A stretch of 64,000 nucleotides of DNA from Heterocephalus glaber (taxonomy: Eukaryota > Chordata > Mammalia > Rodentia > Bathyergidae), in assembly GCF_000247695.1 (NCBI RefSeq), contig NW_004624800.1, positions 11,311,849 through 11,375,848 of the forward strand, read 5' to 3'. Shown piece by piece: positions 37,974 to 50,999 of the stretch (positions are counted from its first letter, which is position 1; every line of letters begins with the position of its first letter). A program made the position numbers and the translations under genes. Below the pieces are notes generated by a model, which was given only the letters and a program-made list of their open reading frames with translations, was not told the origin of the DNA and searched no databases.

Positions 37974-38040
37974 TAGGTGCTGGTTATAGAACCCAGAGCC
38001 TCATACATGTTAGGTAAGTCCTCTACAACTCCAGCCCTAG
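37974..38040 (-). repeat. ID-like SINE
   Basis: Inverted ID: an A-rich left flank, 'ggtgctggttatagaaccca', 'gagcctcatacatgttagg', 'cctctacaactccagcccta'. It has the GGTGCTGG...AACC orientation typical of the reverse strand. Confidence 0.75.
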
Positions 38041-39284
38041 AAAAATATACATTTCAAAAATCATAAGATATTAAGTAGCTCCAGAAACAAAATACAATCT
38101 CAGGTTGGACTAACTAACCTACCCTGAAACCCTAATATGTGGCTGGGATTGTGCTAAACACATTCGCATCCCTCATTTTCTCATTTAATTTTATTTAAGA
38201 ATCCCATATGTGCTCCAGTCTTGCTCTCTATTATTAGATTCATAGTCCACACTTATACTTTGTTCTTAAAAATACAATGCTGCAATTCTACCAGGGTGTC
38301 ATGATACCATGTCCATATACAGTTATTTCCCTTTGCCTGGTGGATCCAAAAGAAACCAACTGTATGTCTTTGCCATTTGTCAGTGATTAAATCTCAAATT
38401 CTGAATCAAGATTGGTGTTTTCAGTAACTAACAACTGTGCATCTCACCTCCTGGTTTCTCCTCTTCCCTATAACATTGCATATTTACCAGGTAGCAACGG
38501 GTAAATATGCCCAGGCAGGCAAACTTTAGAAACAGCCTAAGAAAATCGTATGACATTTCAAAAAAAGTCACAGAAAGGGGATGTTCATCATGACTTCTAC
38601 AAGTTTAAAATAGCTTAGAGCTGGTTTAGGCAGAAAGAACAGATAGTTCAGGTTAAGAAGAACTGACCTTGAGTTTTATTGCTGTCACCTTCTCAATGCA
38701 ATCTAGGATAAGGCTTTCCCTCTTTTCCAAATTCATTGCGTATAATTGTAATAATAAACACATGGCACAGTTATGAATATTTGATGAGGCAATCTATATA
38801 AAGACATTTCAGTATATTGTTAAGCTCAATATATTCATTATTAAGCAAAAGAGGCATAACATGGAAAAATAATGGATACAAAGCAAAATAAACAATATGC
38901 AAACCTTGCAAATTATCTATTATTTTTCTCTTTTTTGAAGGGAAACTCTCCCACCACATTCCTACTTCAAAGCAGTTCCTCACTTTAGAAAAACATTGTA
39001 GTTTCTATTTCTTACTATACTAACAAACAAACCTCAGCTCTTGTAACAGTGTTTTTTTTAATGCCTTGAAATCCTGTTTCTTTCAGAACATTTAGCTGCA
39101 TCCTGCTTCATCTGTGGTTTCCTAAAAGGCTCTTCCCATGGAATGCACATCCAAATCTCAGACTGAAAAATCTGCAAAGTTCCCTGACAGCATGAGATTC
39201 CAGGACTCTGACTCCTCTCTTTCCCAGGCACTCTGAGAACTTTTATCTCTTTCCTTTTCATCAGTCTTCTTCAACATTACTATC
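38041..39284. other. Intergenic, no gene seen
   Basis: AT-rich, with no coding family or clear repeat recognised. Confidence 0.5.
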
Positions 39285-39640
39285 AGTTTTAGTCCATTTG
39301 TGTCACTATAACAGAATATCTGAGACTGAGTAATTTATAAAGAACAGAAATTTATTTCTTACAGTTCTGAAGGTTGGGAAGTCTGACAGAATGGTTTAGG
39401 TTTTCAGACTACATTGTCCCATGGCAGAAGGCAGAAGGGCAAGGTAGGACAAGAGGGAGCCCAATTCGCTTTTATAAGGCACCCATTCTAATGCTAATGA
39501 CATTAATCCATCCATCAGGACAGAGTCTTCATGACCTAATCACCTCTTAAAAGTTCCACCTTTCAGCATTGTTGCTCTGGGGATAAAGTTTCCAACACAT
39601 GAACATCAGGCACATGTCCAAACCATAGCACTGCCTCTGC
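39285..39640 (-). mobile_element. MaLR-type LTR
   Basis: 'ttttagtccatttgtgtcac', 'agaatatctgagactgagta', 'atttataaagaacagaaatt', 'tcatgacctaatcacctctt', 'aaaccatagca': inverted THE1/MST-like order, nearly full length. Confidence 0.85.
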
Positions 39641-40964
39641 AAAAAAAAAAAATGCCTTCAAGACATTTGCAATTTTCAATATGCATAATTGAGATTCCTC
39701 CTTAATTAAAATCCACCTATTAGTATTAGCCTCTGCTTATTTTACTTTTATTCTGAACCTGGCATTTGTCCAGGTAGTGGGGTACCCAACAAAGATGTAT
39801 CCTACCAGAAGCTTAACCCCGAAATGGAAATCATGCAGTAAGTTACAGGAGCTGAGTCAGGACTGCTGAGGCTACCCTCCATGGAAGAGCAGGATGAGCT
39901 CTTTTGAATCATGAGTGTGTCTCCTTCCCCCTGAGAAAGGCAGGAAAAAGCAGACGACCCACCCCCACCCCACCCCCCCAAAAAAGAGCTGGATTCCCAG
40001 CAAAGGAAAGGAAGCCAGGGCTCAGGGTTTTCTAGGTGAACCAAGATCTGCTCCACCTCAGGTCTGGAAGCCACCTAAAGAGAAAAAAGAGAATGTGAGG
40101 CAGAAATAGCCTCCTATTGAAAAGGCATGTTTCACGTTCCAGCCTGACATGAGGCCCTTTAGTTGAAATGACATGGAATTCATCTCTCCTGAAGAATTAT
40201 TCTGACATGTCTACAAAAATGTAGGATACTTCTTGGTGCTCTACTTCTAATATTAAAAATCTACAGGAAGGAAAAAAAAGAATAAATATCATCATTAAGT
40301 CATTTATTCTTAATGAGGACAGTGCCATCGTCCTAAGAAGTATTTGGAAAAAGTACGCTACTGTTGGCATTTGCGGTTACTATTGGCATTCAGTGGTGGG
40401 GGCTCAGAGGTATCCCACATGATGAAAAAATTTCCCCCATCCATTAAGGACTTGAGATTTCCTACCAGACATTTATGTGGGTGCAAAACATCTGAGCCAA
40501 GAATTCATCTGTACTAAACATAAACACAATGTTTATATTCTAATATGTAACCAGTTTTTAAAGAATGGAATAACCACATAAATTTGGAGACTTTGGAGCT
40601 TTGTTTAATCTGATTCTTTACCATGAGTTGTTGAACATCTCAGGAAAATCATGAAATTGATGACAACCTCAAGCATAGCATTTAAATCATCAACAAAACA
40701 TATTTATATCTGTCTGTATTTGGAGCATGACATTCCTTGAGTCTCCATATAGGCGCGAGCATCTGTTTGCTTCATTATGTCATCTACTGTGTGTGCCCAA
40801 GACATTTCTATACCAAAATGAATATTATTTTATTATAAATATGTTTCCTTTATATCTTTATGTTACAGTTTTTAATCAGATTTTAGGCAAATTATATCAC
40901 TTGTGAATTTAAATTTCAGCAGTATATTGGGGTTGTTCCCCAAGATTTTTATAAGAAGGGAGCT

Positions 40965-41110
40965 GCATTAGGCAGCTTCATGTTACTACAATAAAGTAAT
41001 TCCTTTTACAAAGAAAAAAATTTTATTTAGCTCATGGTTGGGGGTTCCAAAGTCCAGGGTCTGGCAGACTCATTGATTTGACCTCTGGTGGAAAGGAAGG
41101 AGGATAGATT
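40965..41110 (-). mobile_element. MaLR-type LTR fragment
   Basis: 'gcagcttcatgttactacaa', 'aaaaaattttatttagctca' and 'ttccaaagtccagggtc' resemble the 3' part of the 57784-58160 LTR. Confidence 0.5.
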
Positions 41111-42019
41111 GAAAGAAAGAAGAAAGGAGAAAAGAAAAGAAATATGTTTCAGAAAAATTTACACAGCTGGTGTCAATTATATAAAAATACACACATTCAA
41201 GACATAGGTGACTGGACCACAGCAATCTCAGGGCTTATGGGCAACCCAAAGTGCCCCCTCTCCAAAGCTCAAGGGCCTTTTGTCAACGTTAAGTACAGCA
41301 AAGCACTTAGAACTCACCATTTGGTAAGGCAGCTACAGCAATAAACTGGCTCACTTTTACAATCCAATTTGAGAAAAATGTTTTCTACACAAAAGATTCA
41401 AATTGTGCACAGCCTAACAGTTACTCCCCAGGTCCCCACAGCCTGGGGGACAAATGACACATCACTATGGCACTAGGCTCTGTGCACCCTGCCAGCTGGT
41501 CTGTGGGTCTCCAGACCCAGCCTTTTGTGGGTCTCCACGCCCCCACACAGCTGTTCAGGGCTCTGCTCCCACAGCTACGTGCTCCCTGTTGTTGCTGTCC
41601 ATCTGAGCTGCTACTTTGCCTGCGCCCATAACCTTGCCTCACTACCAGCATCCTGCCTCTCCCCAGCATGGAGGAACGGTCCCGCCTCCAAGGAATGTGC
41701 TCTTTCCACCCACTTTGGATAGCAGATCCTTTAAGTGATCGCAGAGACCTATTATCCATAGGAGGCATCCTTCACATGGGCATCTCAGGAATGGAACATA
41801 TTGCAAAAGGCTTAATGAAAACAGTGATCTATGAGGATTCACACACCTTCACTCTTTCCATACCTGGACTCAAAATTTCTGCCTTTCAGGAATCCAGGGA
41901 GGCAACATTCTGTATCACTCTTTATTTTTGAAAAGTCTAAACTCCAGCATCCCAATAACCTGCCCATCACTACCAAAATAGTCACATAAAGAAGACTGCT
42001 GGTGTCTACGTGGATAGGC

Positions 42020-42220
42020 AAGTGTTACAGGCAGTGCCTAAGAGTCTGAGTTCTGGTTTCAGACCACCTGGGTTTGAAGGTGACCTTTGCCATTACCAGA
42101 TGCAGAACGTTGACTTGGTTACTTGGCCTCCCTGGATTTCAGTTTCCTTATCTACAAAGTGAGCAAACCACATGAATTCTCATAAGACTAAACTGCAGTG
42201 TATGTGGAGAGCTCGGCATA
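42020..42220 (+). repeat. MIR
   Basis: 'agagtctgagttctggtttc', 'cacctgggtttgaagg', 'ttacttggcctccctgg', 'tttccttatctacaaagtg': a clear sense MIR. Confidence 0.85.
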
Positions 42221-44729
42221 GTTCTGACTGACATAAAAACAGTAGAAGAACTACCAGTGCTCTGTCCTGGGCCCAGCGGGAAAGGTATGCAGACCAAGCC
42301 TCCTTCTAACTTCCCTACACAGCAGTGTGCATTTGAAAGGCTTGTTCTCCGACCTCTGTGCCATCTCAGACATTTTCCTTAAGAACGTGAGAATTTCTCT
42401 GAAATTGTGCTGATCAGTTGTGACTTTGTGACTCAGGGAGTCACAGAGACAGCACTGGTTGAATTAAGGATCTGGATGCTGAAAGGGCTCAGGAGATTGC
42501 AAAGTCTTTCCTCTGACTTCAGCTAAAATCTTATGCCTGCTCAAAGCCAAGAGAGGTCAAACATTCTCTAAATTTGCATGGTGAGAAAAGCATGCAATCA
42601 AAGGCAAAGCAAACTCAGGACTGACCAAAAAGTCTGGGACATTTGGTCCCTTGCATTGTATTATAAGTGTCTGTGTTTCTTGGCATTAAGACTCCCATCT
42701 GCTGAAGAGCCAGAGGAGCTTCTCACAACAGTTATACCTGTTCATTGCTCTCGCTACAGGCCAGTTACATTCAGCAGCTTCATAAAGTCTTAGTGATAAG
42801 GTCATGGGCATTATGATAATGACAAGGTAAGTGGCGTATTTTTAAGCTCTGGGAGTGGCAAAAAGGCAGCAAAGATTGTATTCCAGGCTGGAAGAGTGAT
42901 AAACAAAAATGAGACAAATCCTCAGAAGAGAGTAAAAGATGAATAAAGAGCTGGGCAAATTTCAGAGCCCCTTCCGGACAAATACACTTTTAGCAGAAAG
43001 CCAGCTCTGCCAGGAAGGCTGTGAGAGAGGCAGGCCCTGATGGAGACAATGGGAAAAGGCAAGAAGCAGATGGATGCTGACATTTCTCCTCAGTCCAGTC
43101 AGGCTGAGGGAGGATACGAAGCAAAGCTCACATCACAGAGCAGAAGCACAGAGGCATATGCGCAGATTAGAAGAGCAGACAGCAGGAAGCAAACATATTA
43201 AACAGAGAAAAAGGTGAAAAATTGCGGAGTTTAGCTGAAATTTTACTTGCTTCATTCCCCTTCCAGGTGGCAAGTAGCAGAAGAAAACAAAAACACTGAC
43301 CTAGATTCCCATACCTGTTCTTAGCACCTCATGGTCCCCATCTTTGTCTCCCCTAACTATGTTGGCTGTTCTTACCCATGTTCCTCTCCCCAGGCATTTG
43401 ACAAGTCTTAACCTCCTCCACTGTCTTCTCTCCACTACCTTCTTCAGGGCCTGTCTGGCTCCATGCCTTTCCTTCCCCACTGCCAATCCCGTTTCTCAAA
43501 GTCCTCCCAGCACAGACACCCCAGTTGGCCAAACAAAATTCTAACTCAACATCATGGTTTCTAAAGCATTTCCCAGGGGGAGAAATTTATCCCGGCACCC
43601 TACATTCACACTGAGATATGTTTTTTATTAAATCAGGATGAGAATTCTACCAATATGATTGAAGTGTCAGCAGGCTAGGTCTGAGAGGTCCCCAAGGCTG
43701 AAACAAGGAATTTATTGTACCTTTTTAAAAATAAGTTTGCAGGTTCACTGACTCCTGTCTCAGAAAAAGAATTTTCAGGACACAACAGTATACAAGGCAA
43801 GAGAAGTGTTTATTAGGACGGTCTCAAGAACGGAGAAATGAGATGCATTAAGAGCAGGAGTTGTGTGCATTTAAGGGGTGTCTTCAAGACGAGTGATCTA
43901 GGTTGTGTATTTTTACTGTCTGTCAGGGTACAAGGCGGCGAGCCATTTACATGTGTTTGAGGTTGAGATCTGCTGCCTGCCCCCAGTATTACTGCTTCCT
44001 GAGGATGGAGGACTCAAGCACACAATTTACAGGTGGAAAAGGACAGGTTAGGAGCCTGGGTTTACAGGCTTGCTGTAAAGAAAAAAGAATCCTTAGGAAT
44101 TTTGTTTTGTTGAGTGAGTTTCCTAAAAGGGAAAAGGCTTGTGTAACTTTTGTGTCTGGAAACTGCACTTCTTCTTAAAAGTGCAATTTGAAAATCTCGG
44201 TTTTCTTGTCTCCTTTCTACCCAGTTTTTATTTCTCCTATCCTACCTCAAAAGGAGTTCGCCAATGTTCCTCACCTCTGCATGTAACTCGGGAGGAAAAC
44301 CATGACTCCCCCTGGGTACGAATCATCCCCATCCTCTCCACGAACAGCCCAGGTCTGAGCGCTTACTCTCTTCACTGAGCTGCTGGCCCTCTGAACTGAG
44401 TCTCCACTTCCTGCCACCTTTTCTTCAGTTTGGCCACCAGTGCTCGGAACACTCAGCTGAGTGTTCTCCGGCTCTGGGTTATGAGAAAAGAATGTTCAGA
44501 CTCCACAAGCCAGTCCCCAGGCCCAGCCTCCTCTGGCCTTCCAGGGCTCCCCTTCCCTTCTCCCTGGCACCTCGGCCCAGCCTCACACCAACCTGTGCAC
44601 CCGTACCTGGGCACAGCGCCATTACCCACTGCATGATTATCAAGCTGTTGCCTGCCTGGACCTGAAACAACCTCTGCTGACTCTCACCAGCCCACACTGC
44701 CCACTCCCACTAACACCCTGCTTCATGGC
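42221..44729. other. Intergenic, no gene seen
   Basis: A possible inverted LTR-like piece near 43740-44100 ('ggacacaacagtatacaagg', 'agaagtgtttattaggacgg') cannot be named. No coding signal stands out. Confidence 0.45.
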
Positions 44730-45330
44730 ATCTCCTCTCTCATTCTGGCCAAGACAGCAGCTTCCTAAACTGTCCCTGCTTCTCCACTGGTCCCCACCCC
44801 GGCTCCGACCTGTCCATTCTTCTCACAACAGCTGGGGTGACCCCATCACAGACGAGTCAGAACAAGCATGTCCTTTGACTGGACCCCTTCTAATGTCCCC
44901 ACTTGCTCAAAGCCAATTTTTAGACTCCCCGGAAGGCCTCGTGTGTCTCCATGCCTGCCCTGGGCACCGGGGTGGTTTCCTCCTCCTGAGTTGCTCTTCC
45001 TTCCCATAATCTCCATAGCTCATTCCTTCCCCTCTTCAATTCTCTGCTCAAAACTCACTATGCCTACATAATACACACTTCCTCATATCATTTCAAGGTC
45101 CCTCACCCTGCTCGAATATTTCTTCCAGTACGGTATTTATCAACATCTGAAAAACAGGTTTTATTGTTTATTTAGGTACGGTCTGGCTCCCTCCACCAGA
45201 ATGTCAGCTTGGCAAGGCCAGGTTTGTGAGGCTGCTCCTTTGTCATTTACCACTGGATCACCAGTGATCAGAATGGTTCCTGGCTCATAAATGGGGCTCG
45301 GTAAAGTTTTTGTTGCGTGAATGGATAAAA
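44730..45330 (+). repeat. L2 LINE 3' part
   Basis: A C/T-rich body with 'ctctgctcaaaactcacta' and an L2-like 3' end: 'ccagaatgtcagcttggca', 'tggttcctggctcataaa' and 'ggctcggtaaagtttttgt'. Confidence 0.65.
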
Positions 45331-46098
45331 ACTACCTTGTTGAATTCACACTGCCAGGCCCAATACAAAGGTCATTTTTTGCCACCTTTATCCTGCAAAA
45401 GTTAAGCTTCCTGTATTCCCAGGGCTCTTTGCTTCTACCTCTACCAAAGGTGTCTTCTTTTCATATACACCTCCCTGCCACCAAGGTCATGGGAGCCTGG
45501 AAAGTAATGAATCCTCTGAAGATGCTCAGTCTGGGAGGTTGAGAAACTGAGCATCTTACACCTGGGAGACAGAGATAGCCAGGACTCTGCCAAAGCTGAA
45601 TCCAAGGCTTCTTAGCACCCTTTCCATTAACCCACACTTGTTCTCAAAACAAATAAAAATTAAGTGAACAAAACACACAGTGCCATGCATTTTAGGTCTT
45701 CATTTCAATTTAATATACAGGAATTCCTAAGAATTGTGTTAAAATAAAACAAAGAGGGAGAGGGAGCAGAAAGAAAGAGAGAGAGAGAAGAAGAGGAGAA
45801 GGAGGGGGATGGGAAAGCAAGAAAATAAGGAAGAATGGAAGACAAGAAAACCTCATCCACTTTTTGTTCACTGGTGTTCTGTCTAGAGGATATGCCAGCT
45901 TTAGCCTACGAAGGCCAGCTTGAGCATAAGTATCTCTCTATAGCCCACACCCTGATAGACGCAGGAGGGTAACTTTTCATTTTAACCAGCGCCTCCTAGA
46001 ACACTTGGTTTCTGCTTTTCATCTGTCTAATGCAGAAAGCCCAACAATAAGACATCATGGCAAGGTCAGAAGGTTATCGTTACTGGAATGATGAAGTC
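45331..46098. other. Intergenic with purine-rich tract
   Basis: A GA-rich low-complexity patch runs about 45750-45850. No gene seen. Confidence 0.55.
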
Positions 46099-46113
46099 AA
46101 GAAAGCTACTTTC

Positions 46114-46286
46114 ACCCAGTATGGTGGCACATGCCTGTAATCTCAGCACTCTGAGAGGCTGAGGTAGGAAGATTGAAAGTTTAAGCCCAGCCTGGACAAC
46201 ATAGAGAGACCTTATCTTAAAAAAGAGATGGGAATATAGCTCATTATGAGGAACTTGAGTTCAGTCCTCAGTATCACAGAAAGAAA
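46114..46286 (+). repeat. Composite B1-ID SINE
   Basis: B1 ('tggtggcacatgcctgtaat', 'gaggctgaggtaggaag', 'agcccagcctggacaacat') is followed by an ID unit ('gggaatatagctcattatga', 'gagttcagtcctcagtatca'). AAGAAAGCTACTTTC duplications at 46099-46113 and 46287-46301 enclose both units, so they moved as one element. Confidence 0.93.
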
Positions 46287-46565
46287 AAGAAAGCTACTTT
46301 CTATCTAAAAATCTAGCTACCTTTATAATAATGGAAATATATAAAAGTCACTATCATTTTCACATCATGTTGACAAAGATTCCCATAATATGCAGAGATA
46401 TTATAAACAGAAATTAAAGGTGGATAACAACCTGGAATTTGAAGATGTAGTTACCAGTTTATCTCACTAGGTGGCTCTCACATTTTATGACCTAAAGCCA
46501 AGATTCCTCCCAAACTCATACAGATTTGGATTGGTATACATTCATTTCTTATCAAAGATGGATTG

Positions 46566-46668
46566 GTTTTTTTTTTGTTGGCTTTTTTTTTTGGCACCAG
46601 AAATCGAACTCGGGCCCTTGTGCTTGCACAGCAGGCAGCGAGACCACTGAGCTAAATCCCTGGGCCCC
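46566..46668 (-). repeat. ID-like SINE
   Basis: A T-rich tail, 'ggcaccagaaatcgaactcg', 'ttgcacagcaggcagcgaga' and 'actgagctaaatccctggg'. It is flanked by TCAAAGATGGATTG at 46552-46565 and 46669-46682. Confidence 0.95.
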
Positions 46669-46804
46669 TCAAAGATGGATTGTTATCTGTATGCACAGAT
46701 AAAAAATAAATGTGCATGTATTTATGTGCATAGTTTATAATAGTAACTTTCTAACTAGGACCTGTGAGAAGAAATTATAAATTGCCTGTTAGAATCCTTT
46801 GATA

Positions 46805-46890
46805 GGGCTGGGGATTTAGCTCAATGTTTCTGCTGCCTGCCTCGAAAGCACAAGGACCTGAGTTTGATCCCCGGTACCAAAAAAAAAAAA
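46805..46890 (+). repeat. ID-like SINE
   Basis: 'gggctggggatttagctcaa', 'gcctcgaaagcacaagg' and 'gatccccggtacc' plus A13, with a perfect 14-bp duplication AGAATCCTTTGATA at 46791-46804 and 46891-46904. Confidence 0.96.
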
Positions 46891-46904
46891 AGAATCCTTT
46901 GATA

Positions 46905-48297
46905 AATAACTATTTCACAACAAAATTTAAGAGAAATCCAATTCATGTCCAGTAAGAAGGTCCCATACCTATAATTTTTAAAAATAAATTGTTTTGTACC
47001 AATTTTCTTCCCAGCCCTCTGTAGAAATGAATTCCTAGAAAGTCTAGCCCAGACTAGCAATGAAATTGTACATTTTTAAAATAAACTAAGCTGGCTTAAT
47101 CTGGAAGGCAAAGTTGATGATTTATTTCAGCCATCTCTTTCATGCTAAAGTCCGTTTCAAACTGTAGTGGATTTGTCATTTTCTCTCCCCATCCTGAGAT
47201 CCACCTAGCCAACTTTTGACAAGAAACCCAAACTATGGCTATACTCTCCAGGTATTCCAGCGCTTGACACTTGTCTTGACTTGTTCTTGTTAAATTTCTG
47301 ACACTGCCCTGTTCACTAAGACATACTTGTTCTCTTCCTCTCCCTCCCACCCTCCCACCTGCTCAACCATCAGCAAGTGCATTATTGCTCAGGCCAGCCG
47401 CTCTGTCTTCTCAGGCAACCAGACAAACAAGTCACAGTAGCAACACTGTGCTGTCATGAGACACATACAAATGTCATCACGAGGAATTTTAGGTCACAGC
47501 CCCTTTACATGTCTGGCCCCTTCACATTCCTCATTTCTCTGGCCCAGAAATCAACTGAAATAATGAGATGATTGTGAACTGGTTTTATTTTCCTTTGAGG
47601 TGAGATCAGTTGAGAAAGAAGTAAGAACGTATTGAAGCAAAGGCTTGTGTCTAAATACACTTGAGTGCGATGCATAACCCAAGCAAATTCCCACCAACCC
47701 CCTTTTTCTCTCCCATCAGCCCCAGAATCAGCTCCATTTTCCTCTTTGTGGCTGTTTCTCACCATTCTTCATTTTGAGTGTTCTCTGCTACACAGCTTAT
47801 TCCAAGATGCAGCAAAAGATCACAGCTTCTCCACTCTCTGTCCCCAGCCCAAACTGAATGCTTTGGAGAATTTTAATATTACAGAGATAGATGCAGGATT
47901 TAAAATGTAAATTCATGGAGAAATGCAATATATCCCCAAAACAGTAGTGTGGTATTTCCTTTCTAAATGCTTCATAATGTAAATGGATCAAGAGTGATTT
48001 CTCTTCGCTCTTTTGTCAGTCCTCTTTGCCCACTTCTTGAGATGCAAGCTCCATCTAAACATGCTGTTTAATCTGAGGGCTCATGCTAATCAGCATCCTT
48101 CTTCCTCCAGCTGACTTTGCTGCTGTTTTCCTCAAACTTATCTTGCAAGTACACCTATACAGGCAGATGCAAAAGTGAAAACGCTATATCCTAATGTTAC
48201 ATGGTAGTCCCAGGGGTTTTTTCCAACATATTTTACTATATTTATACTTGTCTCATATGCTGTGAAGTAGGTGTCTTTGACTGACATCATTATTTCC
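46905..48297. other. Intergenic, no gene seen
   Basis: No coding family or firm repeat was recognised. Open frames are short and on both strands. Confidence 0.5.
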
Positions 48298-48665
48298 TGT
48301 CTTAATTTGTTCTTTAGCTGCTGTAACAAAATACTTGAGACTGGGTGATTTACAAAGAATTGAGATCTATTTAGCTCACGATTCTGGAGGGTAGGAGTCT
48401 GAGAACATGGCACCAGCTTCCACTTCACATCTGGTAAGGGCCTTCTTGGTGCATCATAACATGACTGATGAGCCAGAGCGTGGGTACTAACTTGGGCCTT
48501 TCTTCTTATAAAGCCACTAATGTCATCATGGGGCCCCCACCCTCATGACCTCATCTAACCCCAACTGCCCAAAATCTCCACCTCCAAACAGTGTTAATAG
48601 ATGAAGTTGGAGATAAATTTCCCATGCATGAAATCTGGGGGGATGCATTCAAATCATAGCACCAC
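48298..48665 (-). mobile_element. MaLR-type LTR
   Basis: 'cttaatttgttctttagctg', 'taacaaaatacttgagactg', 'ggtgatttacaaagaattga', 'ccctcatgacctcatctaac' and 'attcaaatcatagcacc': a full inverted MST/THE1-like LTR. Confidence 0.85.
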
Positions 48666-48669
48666 CAAC

Positions 48670-48770
48670 CCACCCCATATTGTAGATGAGAAAAATCAAG
48701 GCTCAAAAAAGCTAGATGATTTCCCCAGTATCACACAGCTTTTAAGTAATAATATTTAATAGATAACTCT
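48670..48770 (-). repeat. MIR
   Basis: 'ttgtagatgagaaaaatcaa', 'aagctagatgatttcccc' and 'atcacacagcttttaag': inverted MIR. Confidence 0.75.
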
Positions 48771-49429
48771 GTTACTTACATTTCAGAGAAATCTTTCTCT
48801 ATCCCAGAACAGTCCTATTTCTGATGTGGAGACTCAGCTACCTAAACAATATCAGGTAACTTCCTGTTGGCAAAGGGGCCTGAAGAAGAGAAGAACTTTG
48901 GGAGAGATGACATAATACATACAGACCACCTTTGTGTATATTTAATCTAGTAATGGTAATTTGGGCTAGTAAAAACTTTTCTTTGAAAACAGAAGTATCT
49001 TGTAGGCAGAAGTATGGTGTAGGAGGGTTACCTTTATTTCACAGACACAGAGACAAGGTGAATAAACCATAGGAGTCACTCAATATATCAAATCGACTAT
49101 AGAACATTTAACCATCGATCAAGAGGCCTTTAAAGATAAGGTGTTCTTCATATGATAAATGAGAATGAATTATCCATTTTGAATGAATCAAAACACAAGT
49201 CTGTGACTAAATCTCACACACGTAATGGTAAAGAAAGAATTCAGACACCAAAAAAAACATTTCAGATGACGCCATTTCATAACCAAACAAATCTAATCCA
49301 CGGTATTTTAAATTGGGATGCTTGTTACCTGGAGTGGGTAGGGGAAGGAGGTGCAAAACAAAAGTGAGGTGTTCCCCAACATCTTTGCTTCCTGAAGCCC
49401 TGAGTAGGGGTTATATGGAGGACCACAGC

Positions 49430-49630
49430 CCCAGGAGTCACACAGAACTGGGCTCAAATCCTGGGTCTGCAACTGAGTAACTTTGCACACATACCTTGTA
49501 CAACTTGTGTCTCAGATTTTTGCATCTATAAAAGGGATTAATAATACCTTCCTCCAATGGTTGGTGTGAGAAGTAAGTGAAATAATGTACATAAAGTGCC
49601 CCACAGCATGCGTAGGTGCAGTAATAAAGG
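49430..49630 (+). repeat. MIR
   Basis: 'acagaactgggctcaaatcc', 'tctgcaactgagtaactttg', 'tttttgcatctataaaaggg', 'taataccttcctccaatgg': a well-preserved sense MIR. Confidence 0.88.
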
Positions 49631-50324
49631 GTAAGTATTATTATCCCCGCCCCTGTGCCTGATAGTAAATCAGGATCAGAGGAGAGATAGGTAGAGTACA
49701 GACAGGAAGGCAGAGGAAGGACCAAGCCAGGCTTGTGATCAAAGATGTGCGGAATCCACCGGAACACTGCACCGGGGAGAGCTGGTTCTTTCCCTCCCAC
49801 TGCCCACACAGTCTCCCAAATATTGCTGCCTGCAAGTGTGGGCCAGCCCCGTGCAACCAACAAAGTTGTTCTCATTCCATCCACAGAAGCCTTTGCTGGG
49901 AGACCTGATACTAATCTGATAAATTAATTTGCACTTATGGTCATGTAGTGGTTAGCAGCAGCTTACTAGGTTACCCTCCAGGTGATGTAAGTTGCATCTT
50001 AACCAGAGCCTTATGAATATAAAAGACTTTGGTGTAATTTCACCTTATCCCTGATCAGAAAGGAGCCAGCTTGGGAGGAAAATGGAGGATAATACAGACA
50101 TGGTGCTGTGAAGATCAAGGCTTCAGGAACAAGCGGGAACCCAGGAGGTCTCAGGCTACAGAGACTCAATTTTTCTCCCTGACAAGAGAATAAAGATGCT
50201 AGTCACTGGGTTCTGAATAAGAGCCCTCCTGGGAGGCCCAATCAGCTATGAGGCCTGTGGTTCCTATAAGATCAAAGCAGAGATAGAATTTTCAGTTTTG
50301 ACTTTGAATTGCTAACGATGTCCT
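49631..50324. other. Intergenic, no gene seen
   Basis: The 148-codon minus-strand frame (49438-49884) starts beyond and overlaps the MIR and has no family resemblance. Confidence 0.5.
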
Positions 50325-50660
50325 AGGGCATCCATACAGGGAATACTGTTCAGCAATAAAAAGGAGAAAACACCGGACACGTGGATCTTGGGAGCATCAT
50401 GCTGAAGGGGAAAAGCCAGATCCCAGAGATGACGTGAAATTCTGGAAAAGGCCACATTTATCTATATTGACAGACACCTGGGGCCAGAAGTGGCTCTGAT
50501 TCAAAGAGATGCTAAGGGAGATTTCCAGGGGATAGAAGCACTGTCTGTCCTGACTGAGGTGGTAACAGGGCAGTAACGAGCCCAGATGTCCCCCGAACTA
50601 TCTTCTTGGGAAGGTGCAATTTTATTTTAAGCACAGTATAAAATAAAGTTGATTTTAAGG
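50325..50660 (+). mobile_element. Old L1 3' end
   Basis: 'ggaatactgttcagcaataa', 'ggatcttgggagcatcatgc', 'tgaaattctggaaaaggcca' and 'ttttattttaagcacagta' fit an L1M-type ORF2/3' UTR in sense orientation. Confidence 0.65.
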
Positions 50661-50784
50661 GGGGGAAATGATATCTTAGTCATAGAAGTTGTTCTGCTCT
50701 GGAAGGCAAGTCCTAGCCTTCCCCAATTCACCTAGCAGATTAATGCTTGCTCGGTACTTGACAATTAAAGGAGCACTTTCTCCT

Positions 50785-50890
50785 CTTTCGATCATCATAC
50801 CCACTCTATGAGGTGGGTATGATCAATGCCACATTCTAGGTAGGGAAACAATGGCACCAGAAAGTGAAGGGGATGGCCTTTGTCTTCTAA
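50785..50890 (-). repeat. MIR/L2-like fragment
   Basis: 'actctatgaggtgggtatga', 'gtagggaaacaatggcacca' and 'gaaagtgaaggggatgg' read as an inverted MIR. Confidence 0.55.
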
Positions 50891-50999
50891 CTCAGAACCC
50901 TGTTGGCTTGCCCTCACCCTGGGAAATGGCCTCAGAGACCATGCAGGACTAGGAAAACTGGAGCCCACAGAGTATAAATAACTTCACACAGCTGTGCCT

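Noticed and set aside
49438..49884. 148-codon minus-strand frame
   Set aside because: Largely antisense of a MIR element.
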